Source: Gemmatimonas sp. (GTDB taxonomy: Bacteria; Gemmatimonadota; Gemmatimonadetes; Gemmatimonadales; Gemmatimonadaceae). Taken from it: a stretch of 64,000 bases of DNA. Made by a program: the position numbers and the translations under genes. A model generated the notes under the pieces. That model did not search any database and was not told the DNA's origin. It saw nothing but the letters and a program-made list of their open reading frames with translations. Below, one piece after another: positions 8,383 through 17,043 of this stretch. The stretch is from assembly GCA_023910675.1 (NCBI GenBank), contig JAAVWC010000006.1:62001-126000 (forward strand). Reading direction: 5' to 3'. Position 1 is the first letter of the stretch. Every line of letters starts with the position of its first letter.

Positions 8383-9030
8383 TCACCCCGGACGTCGTCG
8401 CGACGCCTGGAGCGTGGGCACTTCGAACGCGCAACCCCCCGCCAGGGTGGTCCCGCGGCCGTTGCTGCTGCGCAGGAGCCAGCTGATCGTCCGCGCGTCG
8501 TCCTCGATCGCGTCATCGCCGGCCTCTTCGCCGCCGCCATCCACACGCGCCCCGACGCGCACGCAATCGCCGACGGTCTCCATCGCGACCGTGATCGGTC
8601 CCGCTCCACCACGCGACGCGCCGAGCAGCGCGACGATCATGGCATGCAGGACCGCCGTGGGCTCCGCGCGCGCGGGCACAACGTCACCAGTGAAGACCGG
8701 CGTGATCGTGCGGCCGCGCAGATCGGGATGCTCGTTGACCAGTCGACGCGCGGTCTCGAGCGCGTCGCTCAACAGCAGGGGTTCGAGGTCGGCATCGGCA
8801 CGGCGGGGCAATTGCCGCAAGAGCGTCAGCAAGCCGTCGAGCCGATCGGCGTCACTGCGCAGGCCGTCGAGGAATCGCGGGTCGGGCGTTTCGGGCACAT
8901 CGAGCACCCCCGCTGCGGCAATGATCGTCGCCAGGCGGTTGCTGATGGCGTGCGCGAGTCCGCGCAACAGATCGTCCTGAATCCCGAGCCAGCGCTCCGC
9001 TTCATGCGGCGTTCCGGTTTCGGCAGTCAC
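8383..9030 (-). CDS. Histidine-kinase/phosphotransferase-like protein with degenerate ATPase domain
   Basis: A 215-residue protein on the opposite strand between csrA and motA. The GTG at 9030 is chosen because a GGAG lies just upstream and because the longer frame runs into motA. It has an H-box-like helix (LRGLAHAISNRLATIIAAAGVL) followed by a second helix (RLDGLLTLLRQLPR), as in HisKA or ChpT dimers. The region where the ATPase N-box would be (AVLHAMIVALLGAS) lacks the Asn, and no clear G-boxes follow. It may be a histidine phosphotransferase-like docking protein rather than an active kinase. A role in motility signalling is inferred from position. Confidence 0.65.
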   Translation of the reverse strand: MTAETGTPHEAERWLGIQDDLLRGLAHAISNRLATIIAAAGVLDVPETPDPRFLDGLRSDADRLDGLLTLLRQLPRRADADLEPLLLSDALETARRLVNEHPDLRGRTITPVFTGDVVPARAEPTAVLHAMIVALLGASRGGAGPITVAMETVGDCVRVGARVDGGGEEAGDDAIEDDARTISWLLRSSNGRGTTLAGGCAFEVPTLQASRRRPG

Positions 9031-9063
9031 TGAATTCTCCACTCGAATCCCTGGACGTTTCGC

Positions 9064-9921
9064 GTGTTCGTCATCATCGGCTTGGTCGTTGTGTTCGGCG
9101 CTGTCATCGGTGGCTATGTCATGCACCATGGCGAACTCGCTGTGCTCTATCAGCCCAACGAGTTCCTGATTCTCGGCGGCGCCGGCCTCGGCACCCTCAT
9201 CATCGCCAATCCGCCGGCCGTGCTGAAGGCGTGCATCGCACAGCTCCTCGGACTGCTCAAGCCTAACCCGTATGGCGCAAAAGCGTATGCGGAACTACTG
9301 CAGGTACTCTACGAGGTGTTCCAGAAGGCCCGCAAGGACGGACTGGTGGGCCTCGAGTCCCACATCGAAAGTCCGGAAGGGAGCGACATCTTCCAGAAGT
9401 ATCCGTCGTTCCTGCACAACCATCACGCGCTGTCGCTATTGTGCGACACGCTCAAGGTGCTGCTCACCGGTACGGTCGAAGATCATAACCTGGCCGACAT
9501 CCTCGATACGGACCTCGACAAGCACCACCACGAGGCCATGCTCGCTCCGCACGCCATCACCACCGTGGGTGATGCCATGCCGGGCTTCGGCATCGTCGCC
9601 GCCGTGCTCGGCGTCATCATCACGATGGGCTCGATCGGCGGTGCCGCTTCGGAAATCGGCGAAAAGGTCGCCGCCGCCCTCGTCGGAACGTTCCTCGGCA
9701 TTCTGCTCGCCTACGGCGTGTTCGCACCCATTGCGAAGGCCATGGAAACGCGCCTGCACGCCGAGCACGATTACATGATGTGTATCCGCACCGCGCTGCT
9801 CTGCTTTGCCCGTGGTGATGCGCCCATGACGGCCGTGGAGTTCTCCCGCCGCAACATCGAACCGCACGAGCGCCCGAGCTTCACCGAACTCGAGGAACTC
9901 ACGCGCAAGAAGGCGGCGTAA
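9064..9921 (+). CDS. motA: Flagellar stator protein MotA
   Basis: Stator ion-channel subunit, 285 residues, with four membrane segments: 1-20, about 30-50, and a pair around 170-195 and 205-225. Family marks include EFLILGGAGLGTLIIANPP, the cytoplasmic region LQVLYEVFQKARKDGLVGLE (rotor-contacting charges) and GDAMPGFGIVAAVLGVIITMGSIGGAASEIG, which holds the conserved Pro residues of the channel. The GTG at 9064 is the only start that keeps the first helix. motB follows 2 bp later. Confidence 0.96.
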   Translation: MFVIIGLVVVFGAVIGGYVMHHGELAVLYQPNEFLILGGAGLGTLIIANPPAVLKACIAQLLGLLKPNPYGAKAYAELLQVLYEVFQKARKDGLVGLESHIESPEGSDIFQKYPSFLHNHHALSLLCDTLKVLLTGTVEDHNLADILDTDLDKHHHEAMLAPHAITTVGDAMPGFGIVAAVLGVIITMGSIGGAASEIGEKVAAALVGTFLGILLAYGVFAPIAKAMETRLHAEHDYMMCIRTALLCFARGDAPMTAVEFSRRNIEPHERPSFTELEELTRKKAA

Positions 9922-9923
9922 CC

Positions 9924-10793
9924 ATGGCAGCGCGCGGCGGCAAGAAGATCGTTATCGTCAAGAAAAAGGTCGCCGGTGGCGGTGGACACCACGGCGGATC
10001 GTGGAAGGTGGCGTATGCCGACTTCGTGACCGCCATGATGGCCTTCTTCATGGTGATGTGGATTCTGGGCATGGACGACAAGACGAAGAAGGCCATCGAG
10101 GGCTACTTCGCCAATCCCGTCGGCTACAAGAGGGGCGCCGGCTCGGGTTCGAGCCCGTTGAGCAACGGGAGTGTTCCGTTGCCGATTCAGAAGGCCCCGA
10201 TGCGCATCACGGTGCGATCGGCCGAGCAGAAGACATTCGAGAAGTTGCGCCAGACGATTCTCGACAAACTGGCTGCGAGCGATTCTCTGCAGAAGCTCAA
10301 CGCCGTAGTCGACGTACAGGTCACGCGCGAAGGACTGCGCATCGAACTCGTCGAGTCGGGACGCGGCGACGTGTACTTCCCCAACGGCTCATCACGCATG
10401 AACGCCGCCACGATGCTCACGTTACAGCTCGTCGGCGCCGAACTCTCGCAGATCACGCAGTCGGTCGTGCTCGAAGGACATACCGACGGCGCCAAATTCG
10501 GTGCCGACGCGGCGTATACCAACTGGGAGCTCTCGGCCGATCGCGCGAATGCCGCGCGACGCGTGCTGCAGAGCACCGGCGTCGCACCGGAGCGCGTGGT
10601 GGAAGTGCGCGGCTACGCCGACACCAAACCGCGCGTCCCTGATGATCCGCTCTCGCCGGCCAATCGCCGCATCTCCATTCTGCTGCCGTTCACCAACATC
10701 CCGGACGCCCCACCGAGCGCTCAGGGCATGGCGGCTCAGAAGACCGATTCGATGATCTCCGACATCAGTACCCCGATCAAGCGCAACTACTAA
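9924..10793 (+). CDS. motB: Flagellar stator protein MotB
   Basis: Stator subunit anchored to peptidoglycan, 289 residues. A basic N-terminus with HHGGSWKVAYADFVTAMMAFFMVMWIL (residues 23-49) is the single helix that carries the proton-accepting Asp (YAD) of MotB. A linker and plug region follows, then an OmpA-like peptidoglycan-binding domain: QITQSVVLEGHTDGAKFG...NWELSADRANAARRVL...VVEVRGYADTKPRVP...NRRISILL. The pairing with motA is standard. Confidence 0.96.
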   Translation: MAARGGKKIVIVKKKVAGGGGHHGGSWKVAYADFVTAMMAFFMVMWILGMDDKTKKAIEGYFANPVGYKRGAGSGSSPLSNGSVPLPIQKAPMRITVRSAEQKTFEKLRQTILDKLAASDSLQKLNAVVDVQVTREGLRIELVESGRGDVYFPNGSSRMNAATMLTLQLVGAELSQITQSVVLEGHTDGAKFGADAAYTNWELSADRANAARRVLQSTGVAPERVVEVRGYADTKPRVPDDPLSPANRRISILLPFTNIPDAPPSAQGMAAQKTDSMISDISTPIKRNY

Positions 10794-10806
10794 GCGCGAC
10801 GTGGGA

Positions 10807-12078
10807 TCAGCTGGCGGCGCTGAGGCGCTCGCTGGCCCACGACACGGCGTCGGCATACAGCGTGGGCAACGACAGATCGGCGGCGAGCGCGTCCACCAGC
10901 GCCCAGTCGCCGCTTTCGTAGGCATCGGCCAGCATGAGCAGGGTGGCATACGGCCCCGTGCCCTCAAGCAGCGCCGCCTTGATGTCGTCGTGGACGGGAA
11001 GGCGCTCCAGGACCTCCGCCATCGGCAGGCCGAGGAGCGCATCCATGCGCGAGAGGAGCCCCACCAGGAAGCGCGCGCCAGCGTCCGCGGCGGCGCCATG
11101 CATCGCCACGGTTTCGCAAAAGCGCCCGCGCACCAGCGCCTCGGCCACCGCTTCGTGCGCGACGGGACTGCGCGAGCCCACGCTCGCCACGAGCATGATG
11201 AGCATCCAGCGCGACAGCGCTTCGCGCCCGATCAGGCGCAATGCTTGCGCAATGGAATCGACATTGCGCCCGCCGAACGAGGCGGAGTTCACAATGCGCA
11301 GCAGCGACAACGACAACGAGGGATGGCTGCGGAACGCCTCTTCGAGCTCCTGCGCGCTGGTGTCCGGTTCATTGAGGAGCGCCATGATCTGAAAGACCGT
11401 GGCCTGTTGCACATTGACGGCGCGGCCGTCGATGGTTTCGGGACGGCTGTAGACGTAGCCCTGAAACATCGTGAAGCCGGCGGCGCGCGCCGCGGCAAGC
11501 GCTTCCGGGGTTTCCACGCGTTCCGCGAGCACCTCCATACCCCGCGCTCGCAGCGTCCGCACCGTGGGTGCGAGGGTGCCGATGTCGGTGAGAGACAGGA
11601 CGTCGACCTTCACGATCTTGGCGAAGTCGAGCAAGGGGGCGAGCGAGTCGCGGCCGTCATAATCGTCGAGCGCCAGGGTGTACCCATCGGCGACAGCCCG
11701 TGCGCACGCATCGATGACCGCGGGGGTCGCATCGACCGTTTCCAACAGCTCCAGAACCACGGCCGCCGGATCGAAGATCTTGTAGAGCTCTCCGAGCAGA
11801 TGCGCTTCGGTGACGTTCACGAAGGCGATCGTTCCACCCGTCAGCCGATCGAGCCCGATGGACAGCAGCGCATGCAGCGCCGTGTCACCGCACATCAGTG
11901 ATGCCGACACGTCGCCCACATAGGCGTGCGTCGCCTCGCGGGTCGCCCGATACAATAGCTCATAGGCGATCCGCGTGTCCCGCAGATCGAAAATAGGCTG
12001 ACGGGCAATGAAGACGTGCTGCGCCGTGGGGGGTGGTGTCACAGCGGCATCGGGTGAACGCATGGCGGTGGAACGCAT
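10807..12078 (-). CDS. EAL-HDOD domain signalling protein (YuxH/CdgJ-like)
   Basis: A protein of about 420 residues (ATG 12078; ATG 12063 is also possible). The N-terminal half is an EAL-type fold: VFIARQPIFDLRDTRIAYELLYR, then FVNVTEAHL, LELLETVDATPAV, LALDDYDGRDSLAPLL and KIVKVDVLSL. The EAL triplet and some metal ligands are replaced, so c-di-GMP hydrolysis is doubtful. The C-terminal half is an HDOD domain (LEEAFRSHPSLSLSLLRIVNSASFGGRNVDSIAQALRLIGREALSRWMLIMLVA). EAL-HDOD proteins such as CdgJ affect motility in Vibrio. It converges on motB with a 13-bp gap. Confidence 0.88.
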   Translation of the reverse strand: MRSTAMRSPDAAVTPPPTAQHVFIARQPIFDLRDTRIAYELLYRATREATHAYVGDVSASLMCGDTALHALLSIGLDRLTGGTIAFVNVTEAHLLGELYKIFDPAAVVLELLETVDATPAVIDACARAVADGYTLALDDYDGRDSLAPLLDFAKIVKVDVLSLTDIGTLAPTVRTLRARGMEVLAERVETPEALAAARAAGFTMFQGYVYSRPETIDGRAVNVQQATVFQIMALLNEPDTSAQELEEAFRSHPSLSLSLLRIVNSASFGGRNVDSIAQALRLIGREALSRWMLIMLVASVGSRSPVAHEAVAEALVRGRFCETVAMHGAAADAGARFLVGLLSRMDALLGLPMAEVLERLPVHDDIKAALLEGTGPYATLLMLADAYESGDWALVDALAADLSLPTLYADAVSWASERLSAAS

Positions 12079-12218
12079 AGATGGGAACGCAGACCGGGCG
12101 CGGGCGTACGACACTACCACAGCATCGTGTCACCACTCTGTCAGATTGCGTGACGCCAACGGATGGCGGCACACTCCTCTGTTTCACTATCGTCAACAGT
12201 ATGGCGGAACTTCACCAC

Positions 12219-13199
12219 ATGACTCCGAAAACACCGAGCGTCCCGGCGGCACGCGTGCTCCTTGCCGGCGTCCTATCCCTGACGGTTGCTTGTGGCCGGT
12301 CGGAGCGCTCCGCCGCCGCCGGATTGGACTCGGCGTTATCGCGCGATTTGACCCTCGCGGCCTCCGCCACCCCAGACATCGCCCTTGGGGATACCGCCGT
12401 GACGAGCGCGCCGTCGGCGCCATTGCCGCCGCCGGAATCGCCGCGTCCTTCACCGCAAGCGGAGCTCCCGGCACCGAGACCGGCGCGAGCTGCCGCACCT
12501 GGGGCGCCGCGTCCCGCCCCGGCACCCGCCCAGGCACCCGCCCAGGCACCCGCCCAGGCACCCGCCCAGGCCGCCGCCCCGGCCCCCGCCCCGGCGCCGT
12601 CACCAGCGGCGGTGGCACCCTCCCCGGCGCCAACGCCGACGCCGGCCCCAACGGTGAGCGAGGCACCGGCGGCCCGGCGTGCACTGGGGGCTGGTGTTCA
12701 GCTGTCGGGGCCGACCAACGCCCCGATCTGCTCCATGGCCAACCGGCCGGGCGATCGCTTCGTTGTGTCGCTCGGCAGCGAGGTGAGCAGCCCGGACGGT
12801 GCTCGGCTCCCTGCGGGGACCCCGGTGCTGGTGGAGCTGGCGCGCGTCGATTCCACATCGGGGGCGATGAGCTTCCGGTTGCGTGGGGTGCAGGTACAGG
12901 GGGTGTTTTATCCGGCAGACGGCAGTGTGAAAGTGGTCGACGGAGCCATCACCGAACGGAAAGTGTCGAAGGGCGGCAACGATGCGGGCAAAGTCGCGAC
13001 CGGCGCCATGATTGGCGGGATGCTTGGACGGGTGATGGGTGGCGGCGCGAAGGGGACGATCATCGGCGCCGCCGGCGGCGCGGCGGCGGGCACGATTGCC
13101 GCGGCACGGAACTCCACGATCGAGCGTTGCCTTTCGGCTGGTGCCACGTTGTCCACCACGCTGACCGCGCCCCTCGTGCTTTCGCCATCCTCACCGTGA
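12219..13199 (+). CDS. Lipoprotein with Ala/Pro-rich linker and glycine-zipper domain
   Basis: Start at ATG 12219 (ATG 12201 is also possible). The leader ARVLLAGVLSLTVACGRSE has a lipobox-like TVAC. A long Ala/Pro/Gln stretch follows, encoded by a 12-bp tandem repeat. Next is a domain with a single Cys (NAPICSMANRPGDRFVVSLG) and an apparent beta fold, then a glycine zipper (GAMIGGMLGRVMGGGAKGTIIGAAGGAAAGTIAA) like that of SlyB/17-kDa antigen proteins. It is probably an envelope lipoprotein inserting a Gly-zipper hairpin in a membrane. Function unknown. Divergent from the EAL-HDOD gene. Confidence 0.8.
   Translation: MTPKTPSVPAARVLLAGVLSLTVACGRSERSAAAGLDSALSRDLTLAASATPDIALGDTAVTSAPSAPLPPPESPRPSPQAELPAPRPARAAAPGAPRPAPAPAQAPAQAPAQAPAQAAAPAPAPAPSPAAVAPSPAPTPTPAPTVSEAPAARRALGAGVQLSGPTNAPICSMANRPGDRFVVSLGSEVSSPDGARLPAGTPVLVELARVDSTSGAMSFRLRGVQVQGVFYPADGSVKVVDGAITERKVSKGGNDAGKVATGAMIGGMLGRVMGGGAKGTIIGAAGGAAAGTIAAARNSTIERCLSAGATLSTTLTAPLVLSPSSP
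12519..12574 (+). repeat. 12-bp tandem repeat in the lipoprotein gene
   Basis: Four to five copies of the unit GCACCCGCCCAG encode Ala-Pro-Ala-Gln. The unit is a multiple of three, so slippage would change linker length only. Confidence 0.85.
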
Positions 13200-13209
13200 T
13201 CGTCACCCC

Positions 13210-13962
13210 GTGATCGACGTTTCGGGATACACCAAGCTCTACGGCGACACCGTTGCCGTGCGGTCGCTCTCCTTTCAGGTGGCGCCCGGTGACGTGCTCG
13301 GACTGGTCGGCCCGAACGGCGCCGGCAAGACGACGACGCTGCGCGCCATTGCCGGCATCCTGCGCCCGACGGCTGGTCGCATCGAAGTCGCCGGCATCGA
13401 TTTGCAGAGCAATCCCGTCGCGGCCAAGGCGCGTCTCGCCTTCATGCCCGACGAGCCCCAGCTCTTCGATTACCTCACGGTCACCGAACATCTGCAGTTC
13501 GTCGCGCGCCTGTATGGCGTCCCTGACGCCGCGCCGCGCATTCCCTCGCTGCTCGAAGAGCTCGAGCTCACCGCCAAGAAAGACGCGCTGCCTCCCGAAC
13601 TGTCGCGTGGCATGAAGCAGAAGCTCTCAATTGCCTGCGGCCTGCTGCATCGCCCTGCCGCCATTCTGCTCGACGAACCACTTACCGGTCTCGACCCCGT
13701 GGGCATCCGGCGTATGAAGGAGACCATCGCGGCGCGCGCACGCGAAGGCACCGCCGTGATCCTCAGCTCGCACCTGCTGCACCTGGTCGAAGAGCTGTGC
13801 ACCCGGCTGTTGGTCATCCGGCGCGGCGAAATGGTCGCACTGGGGACCATCGACGAGATCGTCAGCGCGCGCCCCGAACTCGCAGGCCGTTCGCTCGAGG
13901 AGCTGTTCATTACGCTGACGGGCGACGGCGCGCCCGACAGCGCGGTCGCCGGCGCGGCCTGA
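13210..13962 (+). CDS. ABC transporter ATP-binding protein
   Basis: A 250-residue ATPase of an ABC-2-type exporter. Walker A is GPNGAGKTTT (about residue 35), Q-loop region FMPDEPQLFDYLTV, signature LSRGMKQKLSIA, Walker B AAILLDEPLTGLDP and the switch His in VILSSHLLH. The GTG at 13210 lies 8 bp after the previous stop. The permease gene at 13967 follows by 4 bp, so the two form an operon. The substrate cannot be told from sequence. Confidence 0.92.
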   Translation: MIDVSGYTKLYGDTVAVRSLSFQVAPGDVLGLVGPNGAGKTTTLRAIAGILRPTAGRIEVAGIDLQSNPVAAKARLAFMPDEPQLFDYLTVTEHLQFVARLYGVPDAAPRIPSLLEELELTAKKDALPPELSRGMKQKLSIACGLLHRPAAILLDEPLTGLDPVGIRRMKETIAARAREGTAVILSSHLLHLVEELCTRLLVIRRGEMVALGTIDEIVSARPELAGRSLEELFITLTGDGAPDSAVAGAA

Positions 13963-13966
13963 CGCG

Positions 13967-15775
13967 GTGAGTCTACCCGTGCATCCGGCCACACGCGTCG
14001 GTGTGGCCGACTCCGACGGCGTCATGGTGCGGACACCGGCCCCGGCGCGTGCCATGCTGTTCCTGTATTGGCACAGCTTCGCCAACCGCGTCCGTTCGCA
14101 AGCGGCCCGCGTGCGCAGCCCCCGCTACCTCATCGCCGTCGCCCTCGGCGCGCTGTATCTGTACTGGGCGCTCTTCCGCAATGCGCGCATGGGCGCGGCA
14201 CCCCTGGCGGGCATACTGACCTCCGATATCACCTTGGGGGTTGCCAGTACGGCCAGTACGCTGCTGCTCGTGTCGTCGGCACGCTGGTGGATCTTCGGTG
14301 CCGACCGGAGCGCTCTCGCCTTTACGCCGTCTGAGGTGCAGTTCCTCTTCCCGGCACCGGTATCGCGGCGCGGCCTCATCCAGACGAAGCTGCTGCGCAT
14401 GCAGCTCGCGATCTTCGTCAACACCATCATCTTCAGCGTCGTCTTCCGTGGCCACGCGGCGCAATTGGCCACGTGGGAACGTGGGCTGGGGTGGTGGATG
14501 CTCTTCTCCACGTTGGCCATGCACCGGGTCGGCGCCTCCATCGTGCGCGCCAACGCTGTCGAACATGGCAACAGCGGCCGACGCAAAGCCCTGTTACCAA
14601 TCGTCATTTTCGGCAGCCTCATCGCCGCGGTAGTCTTCGGCATCGTGACCGAGATTCCCGCGTTACGTGCGGCAGCCAGCGGTGGCATCAAGTCGCTCGT
14701 GGCGGGCATTACCCTGGCACTCGATGCACCGGTTCCGCGCTACGCGCTGTTTCCCGCGCGCGTGCTCATCGACCCCATCATGAACTCCGGCACCCCCGCG
14801 TGGACGCTGTCCGCGTTGTGGTCGGGGCTCATCGTCGTGGGCCACTACTTCTGGGTCGTGCGCCTCGATGCGTCGTTCGAGGAAGCCGCCATGGACGCGA
14901 CGGCCGCGCGCGTGGAGCGCATTCAGCGCGTCCGCTCATCGCAAATGGGTCAGGCGCGCTCCAAAAAGGGCAAGCTGGCCAGGGTCCCGTCGCTCTCGCT
15001 CAGCGGCCGCCCGGAAGTGGCGATCGCGTGGAAGAACCTGGCGGCCGCGCTCCGCGGCGGTGCGTGGAGGAGCCAGCTCATCATGTTCGTCCTGGGGCTC
15101 ACCACGCTGGCCGTCGTCACTCGTTCAGCGTCGTCGCGCGCCGGTGATGCGTTTGTCGGCGTGACCATCGGATGGGGCGCGATGTTGCTCTTTCTGGGGC
15201 CGCTGTGGATGCGCTTCGACCTGCGCCTCGACTTGCCGAGGCTCGCGGTGCTCAAGACCTATCCGCTGCCGGGTTGGCGCATCGTGCTGGCCGAAATTGC
15301 GGCGGTCACGCTATTGCACTCCATCACGGTCTGGTCGCTGATGTCGGTGCCGGTGGTGATGTTCATCCAGGACCCGCAGCTCTTTCTCGAGAGTGGCGCG
15401 ACCGTCCCCATTCTGGTCTCCATCGTGGTGGGTGTGCCGGCGTTCAACGCGCTCACGTTCACCATCCAGAACGGCACCGCGCTGCTCTTCCCCGCCTGGG
15501 TGCGCCTGGGAACCGAAACCCGCGGTTTCGAGACCATGGGGCAGAACCTACTCACCACCGGGGCCACCACACTGGTGGCGGCGGTCGCGCTCGTGTTCCC
15601 CGTCGGCTTGGGCGCGTTGGTGCTGTGGTTCACCAACGACTGGGGCGGGTGGTCGGTGCTTGCGGCCACCCTCCTCGCCAGCGGCATCATCATCGCCGAA
15701 CTCTGGCCTGTCCTTCATTGGCTGGGCACCGTCTTCGACGACACCGACGTGAACGAGGTCGTTGGCTCCGCCTGA
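13967..15775 (+). CDS. ABC exporter permease (putative ABC_export family)
   Basis: A 602-residue membrane protein paired with the ATPase. Hydrophobic segments occur about residues 50-70, 80-100, 200-225, 390-430, 440-480, 500-530 and 555-590. A cytoplasmic stretch (RVERIQRVRSSQMGQARSKKGK) separates two halves. The first half has a motif around FTPSEVQFLFPAPVSRRGLIQTKLLR seen in large 'putative ABC exporter' permeases. The GTG at 13967 or ATG at 14024 (MVRTPAPARAML) could be the start. Confidence 0.8.
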   Translation: MSLPVHPATRVGVADSDGVMVRTPAPARAMLFLYWHSFANRVRSQAARVRSPRYLIAVALGALYLYWALFRNARMGAAPLAGILTSDITLGVASTASTLLLVSSARWWIFGADRSALAFTPSEVQFLFPAPVSRRGLIQTKLLRMQLAIFVNTIIFSVVFRGHAAQLATWERGLGWWMLFSTLAMHRVGASIVRANAVEHGNSGRRKALLPIVIFGSLIAAVVFGIVTEIPALRAAASGGIKSLVAGITLALDAPVPRYALFPARVLIDPIMNSGTPAWTLSALWSGLIVVGHYFWVVRLDASFEEAAMDATAARVERIQRVRSSQMGQARSKKGKLARVPSLSLSGRPEVAIAWKNLAAALRGGAWRSQLIMFVLGLTTLAVVTRSASSRAGDAFVGVTIGWGAMLLFLGPLWMRFDLRLDLPRLAVLKTYPLPGWRIVLAEIAAVTLLHSITVWSLMSVPVVMFIQDPQLFLESGATVPILVSIVVGVPAFNALTFTIQNGTALLFPAWVRLGTETRGFETMGQNLLTTGATTLVAAVALVFPVGLGALVLWFTNDWGGWSVLAATLLASGIIIAELWPVLHWLGTVFDDTDVNEVVGSA

Positions 15776-15886
15776 CTGGTCACGCGTCCTCATGCTGGTG
15801 AGCCCGCGGCACTCCACTACCGGGGGACGACGCAGGTGCCTAACCTGCGTTCTCACCTGTTCCGTGCGCCTTCGAAGAGTTTCCCG

Positions 15887-16501
15887 ATGTCCGCTGACGA
15901 ATTCGATCCTCCCGACGACGTCCCCCTGAACGAGGACGGTGAAGCCCGCCCCGCGGTCTTCGTCACGACGCGCGAGCCCGTCACCGTGACCATTACCCAG
16001 CTCGACGATCCGCGCGCGCCCGATTCTTCGGCGCTTGCCGCCTTCATCGACGGGCGCATGGTGGCGCGCAGCGCCATGCCCGCCGAAGCCATTGCCCGGC
16101 TGGTCGAGCTGCACCTGTTCGACGAACCGGTGTCGTTGGGCCTCTTCGCCTACGAAGAGGCGCCGGGTCTGCAATGCCGCCTCTTTGCGCTCGTCCCGCG
16201 CTCATTGCTCCAGGCCGACGTGCACAACGCCGAGCCGTGGAAGGGAAGCGTTCCCAGCTACGAGGCCGGCCTCGACGCAGATAACGACGATGATGACGAC
16301 GAGGAGGACGAGGACGACGAGGACGAGGCGCCGTTCGAGACGATCCTGCTCGGACACATTGTTCGCTTCGACAAGGATCGCCGGCACCCGGAGAGCCTCG
16401 CCGAAGAAGCCGTCGATATTCTGCAGCGCATCATTCACGGCGCGGAGTCGCTCGAAGACGCCGACCGCAAAGCCATCGACGATCTGCTCGGCTCGCTGTA
16501 G
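15887..16501 (+). CDS. Acidic hypothetical protein
   Basis: About 204 residues from ATG 15887 (MSADEFDPPDD); the frame is open further up to a GTG at 15836 with less protein-like composition. The protein is strongly acidic, with an unbroken Asp/Glu tract encoded at about 16279-16329. A possible ligand-free alpha/beta domain precedes the tract (PVTVTITQLDD...FIDGRMVARSAMPAEAIARLVELHLF) and a helical tail follows (ESLAEEAVDILQRIIHG). I do not recognise a family. The acidic tract suggests a partner with a basic surface, which is inference. Confidence 0.65.
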   Translation: MSADEFDPPDDVPLNEDGEARPAVFVTTREPVTVTITQLDDPRAPDSSALAAFIDGRMVARSAMPAEAIARLVELHLFDEPVSLGLFAYEEAPGLQCRLFALVPRSLLQADVHNAEPWKGSVPSYEAGLDADNDDDDDEEDEDDEDEAPFETILLGHIVRFDKDRRHPESLAEEAVDILQRIIHGAESLEDADRKAIDDLLGSL

Positions 16502-16539
16502 CAGGTCGCGCTGCGGCTACACCAAGCGGCTGAGGCGCG

Positions 16540-17043
16540 TCAGCTCCAGTCGTGCTGAAAGGGGAGACAGGCACCGTGATCGATGCACCAGATGGTGCCG
16601 CGACGCATCATGAGATTGGGATTGCGCGGCGTGCGATCGAGATTCTGCACGACCGCGTCGAGCCAGAGGATACGGGCCGCCGTCGTCATCTCCACGCGCT
16701 CGAATTCCGGCGGCGTCAGATCGCGCGCAGTGGCGAGCAGCTCGAATCCCAGATTGATCCCCACGCTCGCATCGAGCAGTTCGCGAAGTTCGTCATTGGG
16801 ATCATCACTGGCGATTTCCGCGGGAAGCGCGATGAGTGTTCGCGCCGGCGCATGCAGCCCAATGGCCTCGGCCAGGACGCCCACGATGATCTCCGAGACG
16901 AGCGGGAGCACCCCTTGCGACGCGCCGGTCAGCTTGAGAAACCACGGCCCGTCGGTTGTGTCGACCACCACCGGCAGCGACGAGCCTTTGCGCTCGCGTC
17001 GCACGACGCGCGTGACCACGGGGCAGCCGGCTTCGGTAATCAC
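16540..17043 (-). CDS. Short HipA-like kinase-family protein
   Basis: A 167-residue protein resembling the HipA_2-type family: GPWFLKLTGASQGVLPLVSEIIVGVLAEAIGLHAPARTLI in the N-lobe and AARILWLDAVVQNLDRTPRNPNLMMRRGTIWCIDHGACLPF in the catalytic part. The NLDRTPRNPN segment matches the catalytic loop and IDHG the metal-binding DFG-like site. It ends eight residues after IDHG, whereas relatives I know continue for tens of residues, so it may be a truncated form. The GTG start overlaps the rmuC stop by 4 bp (GTGA), so it is translated downstream of rmuC. Confidence 0.6.
   Translation of the reverse strand: MITEAGCPVVTRVVRRERKGSSLPVVVDTTDGPWFLKLTGASQGVLPLVSEIIVGVLAEAIGLHAPARTLIALPAEIASDDPNDELRELLDASVGINLGFELLATARDLTPPEFERVEMTTAARILWLDAVVQNLDRTPRNPNLMMRRGTIWCIDHGACLPFQHDWS

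Noticed and set aside
10801..11901. Long open frame on the plus strand
   Set aside because: Antisense shadow of the EAL-HDOD gene, low-complexity Arg/Gln/His composition, no domain.
12008..13213. Open frame rich in Gly/Arg/Pro overlapping the lipoprotein gene
   Set aside because: Alternative frame of the tandem repeat region; the lipoprotein frame has a lipobox and glycine zipper.
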